NCBI GenBank assembly: GCA_051649245.1
Contig: JBOFGS010000003.1
Coordinates: forward strand, 1-40,173
Direction: 5' to 3'
DNA: 40,173 bases
Source: Brevinema_A sp051649245
GTDB taxonomy: Bacteria > Spirochaetota > Brevinematia > Brevinematales > Brevinemataceae
In this document: positions 15,449 through 24,452 of the stretch, piece after piece
How positions within the stretch are numbered: position 1 is the stretch's first letter
How the letters are laid out: every line of letters starts with the position of its first letter
Program-made: the position numbers and the translations under genes
The notes under the pieces: model-generated
Seen by the model: the letters and a program-made list of their open reading frames with translations, nothing else
The model's database searches: none
What the model was told of the DNA's origin: nothing

Positions 15449-16006
15449 TTATTTTATTTCATCAAAAATACGCATTGTTGTTTTCGTAAAGATTTCTTTT
15501 TCTGTAGCAATTTTAGCAACTCCATGTCCTTGTTCAAAAAAGATCTGAACATTTTTCTCACCTAGTTTAAAATCAATAATAATCATATTATTGGTATCAT
15601 TTTTAGGATGATGAGAAACAAAAATATTGTTACCGATAATACTAGAGAATGATTCACGTATATTTAGAGAATTCGGCATCATTAACATTTTTCGTGGAGG
15701 ATATTTGAACTGATAGACACTATCGCCAAAATAAGTTAAAAAGATTTGCCCATCAGGAGCTATTTCTAATTTAAGATAATATGGCAAAGATATTGTATCA
15801 ATAGTGAGAAGTATTTTTACATCAAAATAGAAGCCTTGATCATTAATATCGAGGCTTCTATGTATTTTAATTTTGTTTTTAGATGAAGAAACAAAATATT
15901 CAATAACGTTAGGAACTAATTCAAAAGCATACACATTTTCAGGATATGAAAATGCTTGTGCTGAATTAGAAATCCCAAATAAGAATATTAATAAAATATA
16001 AAACAT
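15449..16006 (-). CDS. Small exported protein of unknown function
   Basis: 185 residues. Residues 1-18 form a type I signal peptide with a clear Ala-Gln-Ala cleavage site, so the mature part (about 167 residues) is periplasmic or secreted. It is predicted to be mainly beta strands with alternating hydrophobic residues and no cysteines, vaguely like LolA/LppX-type lipid-binding folds, but no motif supports this. ATG with AGAGATC upstream, 20 bp after the large TPR gene, so the two form a unit. Not recognised. Confidence 0.7.
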   Translation of the reverse strand: MFYILLIFLFGISNSAQAFSYPENVYAFELVPNVIEYFVSSSKNKIKIHRSLDINDQGFYFDVKILLTIDTISLPYYLKLEIAPDGQIFLTYFGDSVYQFKYPPRKMLMMPNSLNIRESFSSIIGNNIFVSHHPKNDTNNMIIIDFKLGEKNVQIFFEQGHGVAKIATEKEIFTKTTMRIFDEIK

Positions 16007-16026
16007 GTTGATCTCTTATCGTTGTA

Positions 16027-17112
16027 TTAATCAGTTAATCCCAAAGAAGTCAAATAAGTAGATAACTCTTGATTTTTTTCTATAGCATGATATGATTCTA
16101 GTATTGATAAAATATCATCATTCTTACCAAGAGAAACTAACATTTCAATAGATAGAATAGCAACTCTTGTATCAGTACCAAATTTTGCTAGCAGATCTTT
16201 TATCATATCCAAGGCTTCTTTATGGTTGCCTTTTTCTATTTCTAAACGAATTAATCCAATATAACCATATTTATCTTGAAATTCATCCCATGCAAGATTG
16301 TAATATTTTTTAGATTCATCATGTCGACCTGAAAGAAAATAAGCATCTGCAATTCTAGTAATCACACGAGGATTTTTAGAATCCTTCTCTAATAATTGCT
16401 CCCAATAAGGAATAGATTCCTTATATTGCCGTTGACCTCTTAATGTATCTGCGATACCATAGAGCACATAATTATTATTAGGAGCTGAACGATATGCTTT
16501 TTCATAATATTTCATCGCATTATTAAAATCGCGTCTCATTCTATAGATATTACCTACGATAGTAAAAATATTGATGAATTCAGGATAATACTCTAATAAT
16601 TGCTCCCAATAAATCAATGCTTGATTATAATTTTTACATTTATAATATAAATCACCCAAACCCATAAGAGCAAATTTATTTGTTGCTTGTAATTTTAATG
16701 TCATTAAATAATATTTCTCAGCTTTACCTAAATTACCTAATCGACGATAAGCATCTGCAATACGTGTCATTGATAAAAAATCTTTTTTATCAATCTCGAT
16801 ATATTTCAACCACCATTCAAGTTCTTTTGCACTATCTTTTAATCCTCTATATGCATTGGCAATTCCTTTAAGAGCAAGCTTATTTTGTGGATTATATTGA
16901 AGTGCTTTTTCAAAATATTGAATTGCCTTTATGAAATTTAATTCTGAACGATAGACATTCCCAATTCCAGCATAAATTTTAGCCTTATCTGTATCAATAA
17001 AAGATTCAATATCATTTTCCAACTCTTTATATAAAGCTAATGATTCTGAATATTTTTGTTCTAAAGACATTTTTTTTGCTTGTTCTAACTGGTATTGTAA
17101 AATAGTTTCCAT
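16027..17112 (-). CDS. TPR protein with seven uninterrupted repeats
   Basis: 361 residues, no signal peptide. Seven consecutive 34-residue TPR units run from about 44 to 281 without insertion, followed by further helical repeats to the C-terminus. The units alternate in type: even ones carry a Trp motif (Glu-Trp-Trp, Tyr-Trp-Glu-Gln-Leu-Leu twice) and odd ones Lys-Tyr-Tyr, giving a 68-residue two-unit period. A 22-base identity 204 bp apart in the gene supports duplication of such a pair. Likely a protein-binding scaffold; partner unknown. ATG with AGGGAAA upstream. Co-oriented with, and 20 bp before, the small exported protein. Confidence 0.88.
   Translation of the reverse strand: METILQYQLEQAKKMSLEQKYSESLALYKELENDIESFIDTDKAKIYAGIGNVYRSELNFIKAIQYFEKALQYNPQNKLALKGIANAYRGLKDSAKELEWWLKYIEIDKKDFLSMTRIADAYRRLGNLGKAEKYYLMTLKLQATNKFALMGLGDLYYKCKNYNQALIYWEQLLEYYPEFINIFTIVGNIYRMRRDFNNAMKYYEKAYRSAPNNNYVLYGIADTLRGQRQYKESIPYWEQLLEKDSKNPRVITRIADAYFLSGRHDESKKYYNLAWDEFQDKYGYIGLIRLEIEKGNHKEALDMIKDLLAKFGTDTRVAILSIEMLVSLGKNDDILSILESYHAIEKNQELSTYLTSLGLTD
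16387..16612 (-). repeat. 22-bp identical repeats 204 bp apart in the TPR gene
   Basis: Bases 16387-16408 and 16591-16612 are identical. The offset of 204 bp equals 68 codons, exactly two TPR units, and both encode the Tyr-Trp-Glu-Gln-Leu-Leu-Glu motif. Confidence 0.9.
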
Positions 17113-17302
17113 TACTTTTTCCCTAAAATTTATTTTAAATCAAAAACAGTTAATATAATTATGAAAATATAATAAAAATAAAAACGATATATTTTTCACT
17201 TATGATAATATTATATATAAAATTCACAGTAATTAAAATATTTTATAAAAGTATACACAACTGTTTTATCAATATTATTTGTATAAAATATATCATTTTA
17301 CA

Positions 17303-19675
17303 CTAATTTGATACTAAAAATCCTAAATCGGTCATAAATACTTTTAATTTCATCTTAAAGATTGAGTCTTTAGTAGTGTCAATATTATTTTCTCTTTTGT
17401 AATATTTATAGACAAGATCTCTAAATGAATCATGATAATACATTGGTACAAATTGTTTGATAGACCAATAAATATTACGCATATGAGCTAAATTTTCTAT
17501 ATTGCGATCTTGCAAGAGGTTCAGTAAAAAAACTTCCATAACTTTAAATAATGGATCTAAATATAAAGGGAGATCTTTCAAAGAACTCCTACTTTTTTGT
17601 AGTAGTTCAATATTTTTCACGAAAAATCGTACGGTAGAATCATTGATAAGATTTGCTTTCATAGCTCCTATAAACGAATATATCTGTGAAATAAAATGAT
17701 AAACTAACAATTTCAGTTCATTGGGTAACAAAAATTCGGAAACACCTGAAAATGCATCTTGAATAAAATATTTTTTATGACTATATTTACAATAGAGTTG
17801 ATCCATTTCATACTGCATACTATGAATAACAAAAATCACCTTTAAAGGCATCGGCATTTCAGAGAGTACAGAAAGATTCCATGTGTGAAATGAATCCCAA
17901 AATCTTTGATCATTCAGTTCTTCTGCTGAAAATGGTTCTTCAGATTCTCGCCAATAAATACGATGCATATCGACGTGTTGATCATTTACTTGCAAACAAA
18001 ATGCTACATAAGTGTTGGTACCCATGTAGTCTTCAAAATATAGAAGATAGCGATTTTTTTCTTCATCAATCAACAGAGATTCATAAGATAAGTTACCTAA
18101 ACGTAGGTGATTCACTTGTAAATCACGCATAACACTCCATAACGCATACTCTTTTAATTGTTGTAGTGTTACTTCGGAAATCTTGACTGATTTTTCAAAA
18201 ATATGCTTTCCATTCCCTGAGATATTACTTTGAGATTTACTTAATATTTCAAGATATTTTGGATAAATATCTGGTGATAAAAATTCTTTTGCATATTCAT
18301 AAGCAATCTGCGAATAAATCAAATCTTGTATTGTTTCAATACCAGAAATTTCAGAAAAAAACCATCCACAACTCGTATACATCAACATAGAATAATGTAA
18401 ACTTTGTAACAGTTTAATAATATTTTTAGATTCATCTGTTGTTAACGTGTATTGTTGGTGCTTTGCAATAAAAGACTCGATTTCATGTCGGTTATTAGAG
18501 TTCTTAATATCAAAAAAGTCATTACGTGCATTCCATAAATTTTTCAGACGTGATTCTGTATATTTCAATGCAGCATCATAAATACAATCTCGCAGATAAT
18601 CAAAAGCTTGTCTTAAGGCAACACGCCACTCTTGATTCCAATGATCTTGACCACCTGTATGGCATCCACAATTTTTTTCCCAACGCCCTACTCCATGAGC
18701 ACAACTCCAAGAAGATCCTTTATCTTCATCACCTAGATATAATTCACATTCATCGATAGGAGGATAATCTGCTAAAAATTTTCCGTAGTTTGTAAATTCG
18801 AAATCAGAATTATTTTTTGACGTATTTTCATAAATGAGGCGTGCTAATGACATATTTGCAAAAGGTTTGTGATGCCCATATACTTCACCGTCTGTAGCAA
18901 TATTAACGAGTTTGACAGAATTTTCTTGATAACGAAATGCATCCACTAATGATTGCTTCAATGTACCTGCAGACGATAAAATATTACCAAAACTGATTTG
19001 TGAAGCTAAATATCCATCATAAAAAAAAACAGCTAAGCTACCATTTTTAGTATGAAGTTTATAAGGACGGGATGTATTGACTTTTCCACCACGCACATCG
19101 ATTTCTTGATTTGATTTAATTATTTTATTTGCTTGATAAGGAGAGAGAATAACAAATTTCACACCATTATCGACTAAAATTGAAGCTGTTTCATTATTAA
19201 TCGCTGTTTCACTAAGCCATATTCCCTCAGAATGACGCTTGAAATACTTTTTAAAATCTTTTAATCCCCAAATAATTTGAGTATATTGATCTTTTTCTGA
19301 AGCAAGAGGCATAATGATATGATTATAAACTTGAGCAATAGCATTTCCATGACCACTATTCTTAATCCGAGATATTTTATCGGCCTCCACCAAAGAGGTA
19401 ATCAATGATTTGGAGCCTTGTTTTTCTATCCAATCAAGTAATGTTGGCCCAAAGTTAAAAGATAAATATTCATAACAATTGATAGTCGCTAAGATTTGAT
19501 CACCTTCAAAAACAGAACTTCGTGTACATGCCGTATAACACTCTTGTTCAATACGTACATTCCAATCTGCAAATGGATAAGCTGATATCTGTCGATCTAT
19601 GACACCTGTCCAAGGATTTTCTCGTGGAGGCTGGTAAAAATGCCCATGTAATATCAGATATTTTTTATCTCTCAT
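17303..19675 (-). CDS. Glycoside hydrolase family 57 enzyme, DUF3536 type
   Basis: 790 residues. GH57 enzymes act on alpha-glucans (amylase, amylopullulanase or branching activity). Conserved regions are visible: His-Gly-His-Phe-Tyr-Gln-Pro-Pro-Arg-Glu at 10-19, Gly-His-Gly-Asn-Ala-Ile-Ala near 108-114, the nucleophile block Trp-Leu-Ser-Glu (Glu156), and the acid block Ala-Thr-Asp-Gly-Glu-Val-Tyr-Gly-His-His (Asp262). After these comes the DUF3536 signature with clustered cysteines, Ser-Trp-Ser-Cys-Ala-His-Gly-Val-Gly-Arg-Trp and Cys-Gly-Cys-His-Thr-Gly-Gly. The second ATG (19675) is preferred because AAAGGA sits six bases before it, while the first (19690) lacks a ribosome site. No signal peptide, so it probably acts on stored glycogen. 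Single-gene unit. Confidence 0.9.
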   Translation of the reverse strand: MRDKKYLILHGHFYQPPRENPWTGVIDRQISAYPFADWNVRIEQECYTACTRSSVFEGDQILATINCYEYLSFNFGPTLLDWIEKQGSKSLITSLVEADKISRIKNSGHGNAIAQVYNHIIMPLASEKDQYTQIIWGLKDFKKYFKRHSEGIWLSETAINNETASILVDNGVKFVILSPYQANKIIKSNQEIDVRGGKVNTSRPYKLHTKNGSLAVFFYDGYLASQISFGNILSSAGTLKQSLVDAFRYQENSVKLVNIATDGEVYGHHKPFANMSLARLIYENTSKNNSDFEFTNYGKFLADYPPIDECELYLGDEDKGSSWSCAHGVGRWEKNCGCHTGGQDHWNQEWRVALRQAFDYLRDCIYDAALKYTESRLKNLWNARNDFFDIKNSNNRHEIESFIAKHQQYTLTTDESKNIIKLLQSLHYSMLMYTSCGWFFSEISGIETIQDLIYSQIAYEYAKEFLSPDIYPKYLEILSKSQSNISGNGKHIFEKSVKISEVTLQQLKEYALWSVMRDLQVNHLRLGNLSYESLLIDEEKNRYLLYFEDYMGTNTYVAFCLQVNDQHVDMHRIYWRESEEPFSAEELNDQRFWDSFHTWNLSVLSEMPMPLKVIFVIHSMQYEMDQLYCKYSHKKYFIQDAFSGVSEFLLPNELKLLVYHFISQIYSFIGAMKANLINDSTVRFFVKNIELLQKSRSSLKDLPLYLDPLFKVMEVFLLNLLQDRNIENLAHMRNIYWSIKQFVPMYYHDSFRDLVYKYYKRENNIDTTKDSIFKMKLKVFMTDLGFLVSN

Positions 19676-19730
19676 TATTAATCCTTTCATAATAATTATA
19701 CATATATAATATTTTAAAAATATTATAATA

Positions 19731-19921
19731 TATTATACTAAAAAAATTTACTATAATCAAATAATTTATTATATTTTAATGTATAATAATAAAAACATTG
19801 TACATCTTATTTCATATAATTATTAAATTTTATCAAAATTGATATGAAATTAATATATCCATTAAAATATTATACTAAAAATATATTGTGATCAAATGAT
19901 CCACCATATTTTTAATATACA
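19731..19921. repeat. Diverged direct repeat of about 55 bp carrying promoter-like boxes
   Basis: Copies near 19731-19785 and 19868-19921 share TATTATACTAAAAA, ATCAAAT and ATATTTT blocks in the same order and spacing within two bases. The first contains the GH57 promoter; in the second the same boxes are spaced by 15 bp. This may be a duplicated promoter region, or chance likeness in AT-rich DNA. Confidence 0.4.
19732..19760 (-). promoter_or_regulatory. Predicted promoter of the GH57 gene
   Basis: On the minus strand TTGATT (19760-19755), 17-bp spacer, TATAAT (19737-19732), about 50 bases before the chosen start. Confidence 0.65.
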
Positions 19922-19939
19922 TCTCAATCCCTAACAATA

Positions 19940-19961
19940 AAAATAATATGCATATTATTTT
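19940..19961. promoter_or_regulatory. 22-bp perfect palindrome upstream of the cca promoter
   Basis: AAAATAATATG (19940-19950) followed directly by its reverse complement CATATTATTTT (19951-19961), with no spacer. It ends 9 bases before the -35 box at 19971, the position of an operator or activator site. Confidence 0.5.
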
Positions 19962-19970
19962 GCATGATCC

Positions 19971-19999
19971 TTGATTTTTAGAAAAACCTCTATTATAAT
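19971..19999 (+). promoter_or_regulatory. Predicted promoter of cca-mscS
   Basis: TTGATT (19971-19976), 17-bp spacer, TATAAT (19994-19999). Confidence 0.7.
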
Positions 20000-20042
20000 A
20001 AATATAAAATATTGGTTAATCAACAAATCTTGGAGAAATGAA

Positions 20043-21431
20043 GTGAATAAACTTTTTAATCAACCTATCCCTGAAGATATTTTCTTCATTTCAGATATTT
20101 TTTTCAAACATCAATTTGAATTATATTTAGTAGGTGGTGCGGTACGAGATTCATTAAGAGGCAATGTTGTTGCTGATTTTGATTTGGCAACCTCTGCGTC
20201 TCCTGAACAAATGATCCAAATTTTCAAAAATATCTCCTACTGCCAACTAATTCCCACAGGAATCAATCATGGCACACTAACGCTTGTATTGAATAAAAAA
20301 CACTATGAAATAACAACATATCGTATTGACGGAGGCTATTCAAATAATAGACATCCTGATAATGTCTTGTTTACAACATCACTGGATCAAGATCTATCAC
20401 GTCGCGATTTTACTGTCAATGCTATTGCTGTTAATCCAAAAACAAAAGAAATTGTTGATCCTTTTGGTGGTCAAGAAGATATCCAACACAAGATTATTCG
20501 AACTGTTGGTGATCCAGAACAACGTTTTCAAGAAGATGCTCTTCGTATGCTTCGTGCGTGTCGTTTTGTTGCAAAATTAGAATATCAGATTACCGAATCA
20601 ACATTCCTTGCGATCAAAAAAAACGCACATACGATTCAACAGATCTCTCAAGAACGTATCCGTGATGAGCTTTTAAAAATATTATCCAGTAAACAACCTT
20701 CTATCGGTATCGAATTAATGAGAAAAAGTGGTTTGTTAACATATATCTTACCAGAGCTTGAGGAAGGTTTTGGAGTAGAACAGAATAAATTCCACAAATA
20801 TGATGTTTATTGGCACAATCTTAAGACTGCTGATGCTTATAAAAATCATCATGATGTTCTTACTCGTTTCGCGGCTCTTATGCATGATATTGGAAAAGTT
20901 CGTGCACAAAAATTTGCTTTAAAAATTGGAAACGGCAATGTATTCTATAACCATGAAATCATTGGTGCTAAAATGACTAAAAATATCATGCGACGTTTAA
21001 AATTTTCGAATCATGATATTGATTATGTTTCATTACTTGTAGAATTACATATGTTTTATTATACTACTGATTGGACAGATGGAGCAATCCGTCGGTTTCT
21101 TAAAAGGTTTGATGGTGATATGTCATTTTTGGAAAAATTATTTCAATTACGTGAGGCGGATCGTCTTGGAAGTGGAACAAAAAAACAAAGTCCTAATATT
21201 CTCAGAGAATTCAAAGCTCGAATTAATCACATATTGGCGTTTGATGCTGCATTAAAAGTAAAAGATCTTGATATTGATGGGAACATTCTTATTTCTACAT
21301 TTAACTTAGCATCAGGTCGTATTATCGGCGAAATTTTAAATCACTTATTAGAATTAGTGTTAGACAATCCTGAAATAAATACAAAAGATAACTTACTGAA
21401 AGAAGCAAAATTATATTTAGATAAAAAATAA
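20043..21431 (+). CDS. cca: CCA-adding tRNA nucleotidyltransferase with HD domain
   Basis: 462 residues from a GTG at 20043, which has GGAG seven bases upstream; a nearby ATG (20038) stops after two codons. It builds or repairs the 3' CCA of tRNAs, fitting the tRNA-Ser in this window whose CCA is not encoded. Class II head domain: Leu-Val-Gly-Gly-Ala-Val-Arg-Asp at 29-36, catalytic Asp-Phe-Asp at 45-47, Arg-Asp-Phe-Thr-Val-Asn-Ala-Ile, and the Glu-Asp-Ala-Leu-Arg-Met-Leu-Arg-Ala motif. A C-terminal HD domain (Leu-Met-His-Asp-Ile-Gly-Lys-Val) is intact, suggesting phosphohydrolase activity. A poly(A) polymerase of the same family cannot be excluded. mscS follows after 43 bp. Confidence 0.92.
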   Translation: MNKLFNQPIPEDIFFISDIFFKHQFELYLVGGAVRDSLRGNVVADFDLATSASPEQMIQIFKNISYCQLIPTGINHGTLTLVLNKKHYEITTYRIDGGYSNNRHPDNVLFTTSLDQDLSRRDFTVNAIAVNPKTKEIVDPFGGQEDIQHKIIRTVGDPEQRFQEDALRMLRACRFVAKLEYQITESTFLAIKKNAHTIQQISQERIRDELLKILSSKQPSIGIELMRKSGLLTYILPELEEGFGVEQNKFHKYDVYWHNLKTADAYKNHHDVLTRFAALMHDIGKVRAQKFALKIGNGNVFYNHEIIGAKMTKNIMRRLKFSNHDIDYVSLLVELHMFYYTTDWTDGAIRRFLKRFDGDMSFLEKLFQLREADRLGSGTKKQSPNILREFKARINHILAFDAALKVKDLDIDGNILISTFNLASGRIIGEILNHLLELVLDNPEINTKDNLLKEAKLYLDKK

Positions 21432-21474
21432 AAAGATTCATCATATGATAACAAATATTATCTAGGAGTATTCT

Positions 21475-22743
21475 ATGTTTCCAGCACTTTTACGTCTCTT
21501 CCGACCTGACACCAGTACATCAAATGTACAAGATACTAATCAAATATTTACTAATGCTGAACCTTTATTAATAGCAGAAGATGCTTTCGTTGATTTTCTA
21601 AAGATGCAGATGTCTCAATCAAATAGCCCTATTATTAAAACGATCTATCATGTTATTTATGACAATCCCTATGCTATTTTTCTTTTTATTGTTTTGAGCG
21701 TTCTGTTATTTACAATCATTTTACGTTCTGTTATTTATCTGTTTACTGCCAACAGAAAAAAACGTTATGTCTTCAGAAAAATGTGGCGTATGTTTATGTC
21801 TCCTTTATCATTATGGATCGGATTAATTTTTGGAATGATTTTAGGAATTGAAGCACTTGTCATTCCTAAATTTTTGAGTTATATCATCAAGACCTGCTTA
21901 TTATCTATTTTGCTTTGGATTATTTTTCGGACGGCTCAGAAGTTGTTTGATGTATATATTCGTAGAGTGTTAATTTTTCGAGCATACGAACATAAATTGA
22001 AATTTTTCAGGAATAAAAATATCCTCACCGTATTTCATAGAACAGTTCGTGCTACTTGGTTTTTACTCTTTATCACTATTCTGTTAGGATTATGGGGTGT
22101 CCAATTAGGTCCTATTCTTGCTGGTCTTGGTATTGCAGGTATCGTGGTTGGTTTAGCACTACAGGACACATTATCACATATTGTTGGTGGGGTATCATTG
22201 ATGCTTGACGATACATATTCAGAAGGTGACTTTATCAAACTTGAAACAGGCGTAGAAGGAATGATTCTTCAAATAGGCTATCGCAGTACGAAAATTAAAA
22301 CATTTGATGAAGAATTAATTAACATTCCTAATGGCGTATTATCTAAAATGATGATTACCAATCTTTCGCAACCTTTTAAACGTGTTCGTGTAACCAAATA
22401 TTACCAAACAATAGCAAAAGATGCTCCTCCACAACTTGTCAAAGAACTTCTCCTCAAAGGAATTCGTAATGTTCCCACGATACTCAACTATCCAGAACCT
22501 TACATATTTTTTATTGAACCAAAAGGAAGTACATATATTTTTCGTGTGAATTTTTTTGTCGCAACATATGCTGTTCGCTTATCTCAAACTGATCTTGTTC
22601 AACAAGAAATTGTTAAAATTTTAGTAGAGCATAATATCAGATTTGCTGTTGAAGAAACATTTATTCATACAGATCGTGAAGTAATTCCTTACAATAAAAC
22701 AAAAAAATCTTCGAACGAAAATAATGAAAAAGAGACCTCATAA
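21475..22743 (+). CDS. MscS-family mechanosensitive channel
   Basis: 422 residues, inner membrane. Several predicted helices (about 55-80, 105-125, 130-150, 190-208) precede the pore helix region rich in Gly and Ala (Leu-Ala-Gly-Leu-Gly-Ile-Ala-Gly-Ile-Val-Val-Gly, about 218-232), followed by the family's Leu-Gln-Asp-Thr-Leu-Ser-His and the beta domain start Tyr-Ser-Glu-Gly-Asp-Phe-Ile. It opens under membrane tension to release solutes in osmotic downshock. The C-terminal cytoplasmic alpha/beta domain and a short charged tail complete it. ATG with AGGAG upstream; probably co-transcribed with cca. Confidence 0.92.
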   Translation: MFPALLRLFRPDTSTSNVQDTNQIFTNAEPLLIAEDAFVDFLKMQMSQSNSPIIKTIYHVIYDNPYAIFLFIVLSVLLFTIILRSVIYLFTANRKKRYVFRKMWRMFMSPLSLWIGLIFGMILGIEALVIPKFLSYIIKTCLLSILLWIIFRTAQKLFDVYIRRVLIFRAYEHKLKFFRNKNILTVFHRTVRATWFLLFITILLGLWGVQLGPILAGLGIAGIVVGLALQDTLSHIVGGVSLMLDDTYSEGDFIKLETGVEGMILQIGYRSTKIKTFDEELINIPNGVLSKMMITNLSQPFKRVRVTKYYQTIAKDAPPQLVKELLLKGIRNVPTILNYPEPYIFFIEPKGSTYIFRVNFFVATYAVRLSQTDLVQQEIVKILVEHNIRFAVEETFIHTDREVIPYNKTKKSSNENNEKETS

Positions 22744-22753
22744 TCTATTGAAT

Positions 22754-22782
22754 TTCAATTTTAATCTATGTTATCATATAAT
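22754..22782 (+). promoter_or_regulatory. Candidate rho promoter
   Basis: TTCAAT (22754-22759), 17-bp spacer, TATAAT (22777-22782), about 80 bases before the rho ATG. The -35 is imperfect. The leader is long enough for rho autoregulation, but no element is recognised. Confidence 0.45.
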
Positions 22783-22863
22783 AAATTATTGTCTAGATGT
22801 CATAATTTCTATCAATCCTATCATTTCTACACAAATCTATAAATCAAGTATCTGAGGTATCTT

Positions 22864-24408
22864 ATGGCTCGTCGTATTAAAATAAAAACCAATCCGGAAG
22901 CAACAGAAAAAACAAATCCAAGTAAATCCATGGATCCAAATAATGAGGTGTCAGAAATGGTTAATCCTCAAAAAACAAAAAAAACATATCTTACAGAAAA
23001 GCTTGACGAATCTGTGAGTACAGATGAATATCCATCTGAAGATATTAATTTTGAAGAATATGGCAAAACTCTTTTTGCTATCTATGAACATACAACAGAT
23101 CCTAAAAAAGTACTTGGGCAAGTATTTTCAGATGATTTTAAGTTCTTATTTATTAATCAATTAAAACAATTATCTATTACGGAATTATTATTAATAGCAT
23201 ATCATTTAAAGCTCGAAAATTGTGAAAGTATGCATACTCAAGAGCTTGTTTATACAATTCTTCGAAAACATGCTGACAATAAAGGAATCATTTATGGTGG
23301 TGGAACCTTACAATTAATTGATGGTGGATTTGGATTTTTAAGATCTCCACGATACAGCTATTTACCGAGTTCAGATGATATTTATGTTTCTCCATCTCAA
23401 ATTTCGTTATTTCGTCTACGAAGTGGTGATGTTCTTCAAGGTCAAATTCGTCCTCCTCAGCGAGCTGAAGAAGAAAAATTCTTTGCTATGTTACGTGTAG
23501 AAAGTATCAATGAAAAATCTGCTGAAGTTGCTCGAAAACGAACACTATTCTCCAATCTTACTCCCTTATTTCCTACAGAACAAATCAAACTTGAACGTGA
23601 GATTAACAATACAGCAATGCGTATGATGGATATATTTACTCCTATTGGTAAGGGACAAAGAGCATTAATTGTCTCACCACCTAAAGCAGGTAAGACATCG
23701 TTGTTAAAAGATATTGCAAACAGTATCACTATCAATCATCCTGAAATAAAAGTAATTGTTTTTTTAGTTGATGAAAGACCAGAAGAAGTCACAGATATGC
23801 AACGTTCTGTAAAAGCTGAAGTCGTCTCTTCTACTTTTGATGAACCAGCTCAAAAACATGTAAATGTAGCTCAAATGGTATTAGAAAAATCACGTCGTTT
23901 GGTTGAAAGTGGCTATGATGTTGTGATTTTATTGGATTCAATCACACGTTTAGCTCGTGCTTACAATCAAGTAGAACCATCCTCAGGTAAAATTTTATCA
24001 GGTGGTATTGATTCAGGAGCCTTACATAAACCGAAAAAATTTTTTGGTGCTGCACGAAATATCGAAGAAGGCGGAAGTCTGACAATTATTGCAACAGCGC
24101 TAGTAGATACAGGATCAAAAATGGATGATATCATTTTTGAAGAGTTCAAAGGCACAGGAAATATGGAGATGAACTTGGATAGAAATCTCTCAAATCAACG
24201 AATTTTTCCAGCATTTGACATTAAAGTTTCTGGAACAAGACGAGAAGACTTATTACTTGACACACAAACTCTTGAAAAAACAAGAATGTTACGTCGTGTT
24301 TTTGCTAATATGTCGAATGAAGAAATTGTTCAAAAAATTAGCCAAGCAATGAAAAAATTTCCTTCTAATGATGAATTTCTTAACAATCTACAAATGCTCG
24401 GTAAATAA
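22864..24408 (+). CDS. rho: Transcription termination factor Rho
   Basis: 514 residues against about 420 in E. coli. The first 65 residues are an extra, polar, probably disordered segment. Then a Rho_N helix bundle (about 95-137), the cold-shock RNA-binding domain (Gly-Gly-Phe-Gly-Phe-Leu-Arg at 154-160), and the RecA-like ATPase: Walker A Pro-Pro-Lys-Ala-Gly-Lys-Thr near 272-278, Asp-Glu-Arg-Pro-Glu-Glu-Val-Thr-Asp-Met, Walker B Val-Val-Ile-Leu-Leu-Asp-Ser-Ile-Thr-Arg, and the Q/R loops. The hexameric helicase ends transcription of untranslated RNA. ATG with GAGG upstream; terminates at a hairpin shared with rlmD. Confidence 0.96.
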   Translation: MARRIKIKTNPEATEKTNPSKSMDPNNEVSEMVNPQKTKKTYLTEKLDESVSTDEYPSEDINFEEYGKTLFAIYEHTTDPKKVLGQVFSDDFKFLFINQLKQLSITELLLIAYHLKLENCESMHTQELVYTILRKHADNKGIIYGGGTLQLIDGGFGFLRSPRYSYLPSSDDIYVSPSQISLFRLRSGDVLQGQIRPPQRAEEEKFFAMLRVESINEKSAEVARKRTLFSNLTPLFPTEQIKLEREINNTAMRMMDIFTPIGKGQRALIVSPPKAGKTSLLKDIANSITINHPEIKVIVFLVDERPEEVTDMQRSVKAEVVSSTFDEPAQKHVNVAQMVLEKSRRLVESGYDVVILLDSITRLARAYNQVEPSSGKILSGGIDSGALHKPKKFFGAARNIEEGGSLTIIATALVDTGSKMDDIIFEEFKGTGNMEMNLDRNLSNQRIFPAFDIKVSGTRREDLLLDTQTLEKTRMLRRVFANMSNEEIVQKISQAMKKFPSNDEFLNNLQMLGK

Positions 24409-24409
24409 T

Positions 24410-24446
24410 AAAAAACCTTTCTCTGATTAAGAGAAAGGTTTTTTAT
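24410..24446. terminator. Bidirectional terminator between rho and the rpsF superoperon
   Basis: AAAAAACCTTTCTC (24410-24423) pairs perfectly with GAGAAAGGTTTTTT (24431-24444), loop of seven, with T-runs in both directions. Confidence 0.95.
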
Positions 24447-24452
24447 AGCACA

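Larger units (their letters stand above)
19676..20042. other. Divergent intergenic region between GH57 and cca
   Basis: 367 bp, very AT-rich. It holds the GH57 promoter, the diverged repeat, a 22-bp palindrome and the cca promoter. No ORF or structured RNA recognised. Confidence 0.6.

Noticed and set aside
14667..17112. TPR genes as Sel1-like or type III secretion chaperones
   Set aside because: Repeat length is 34 and the consensus is ordinary TPR; no secretion genes are nearby.
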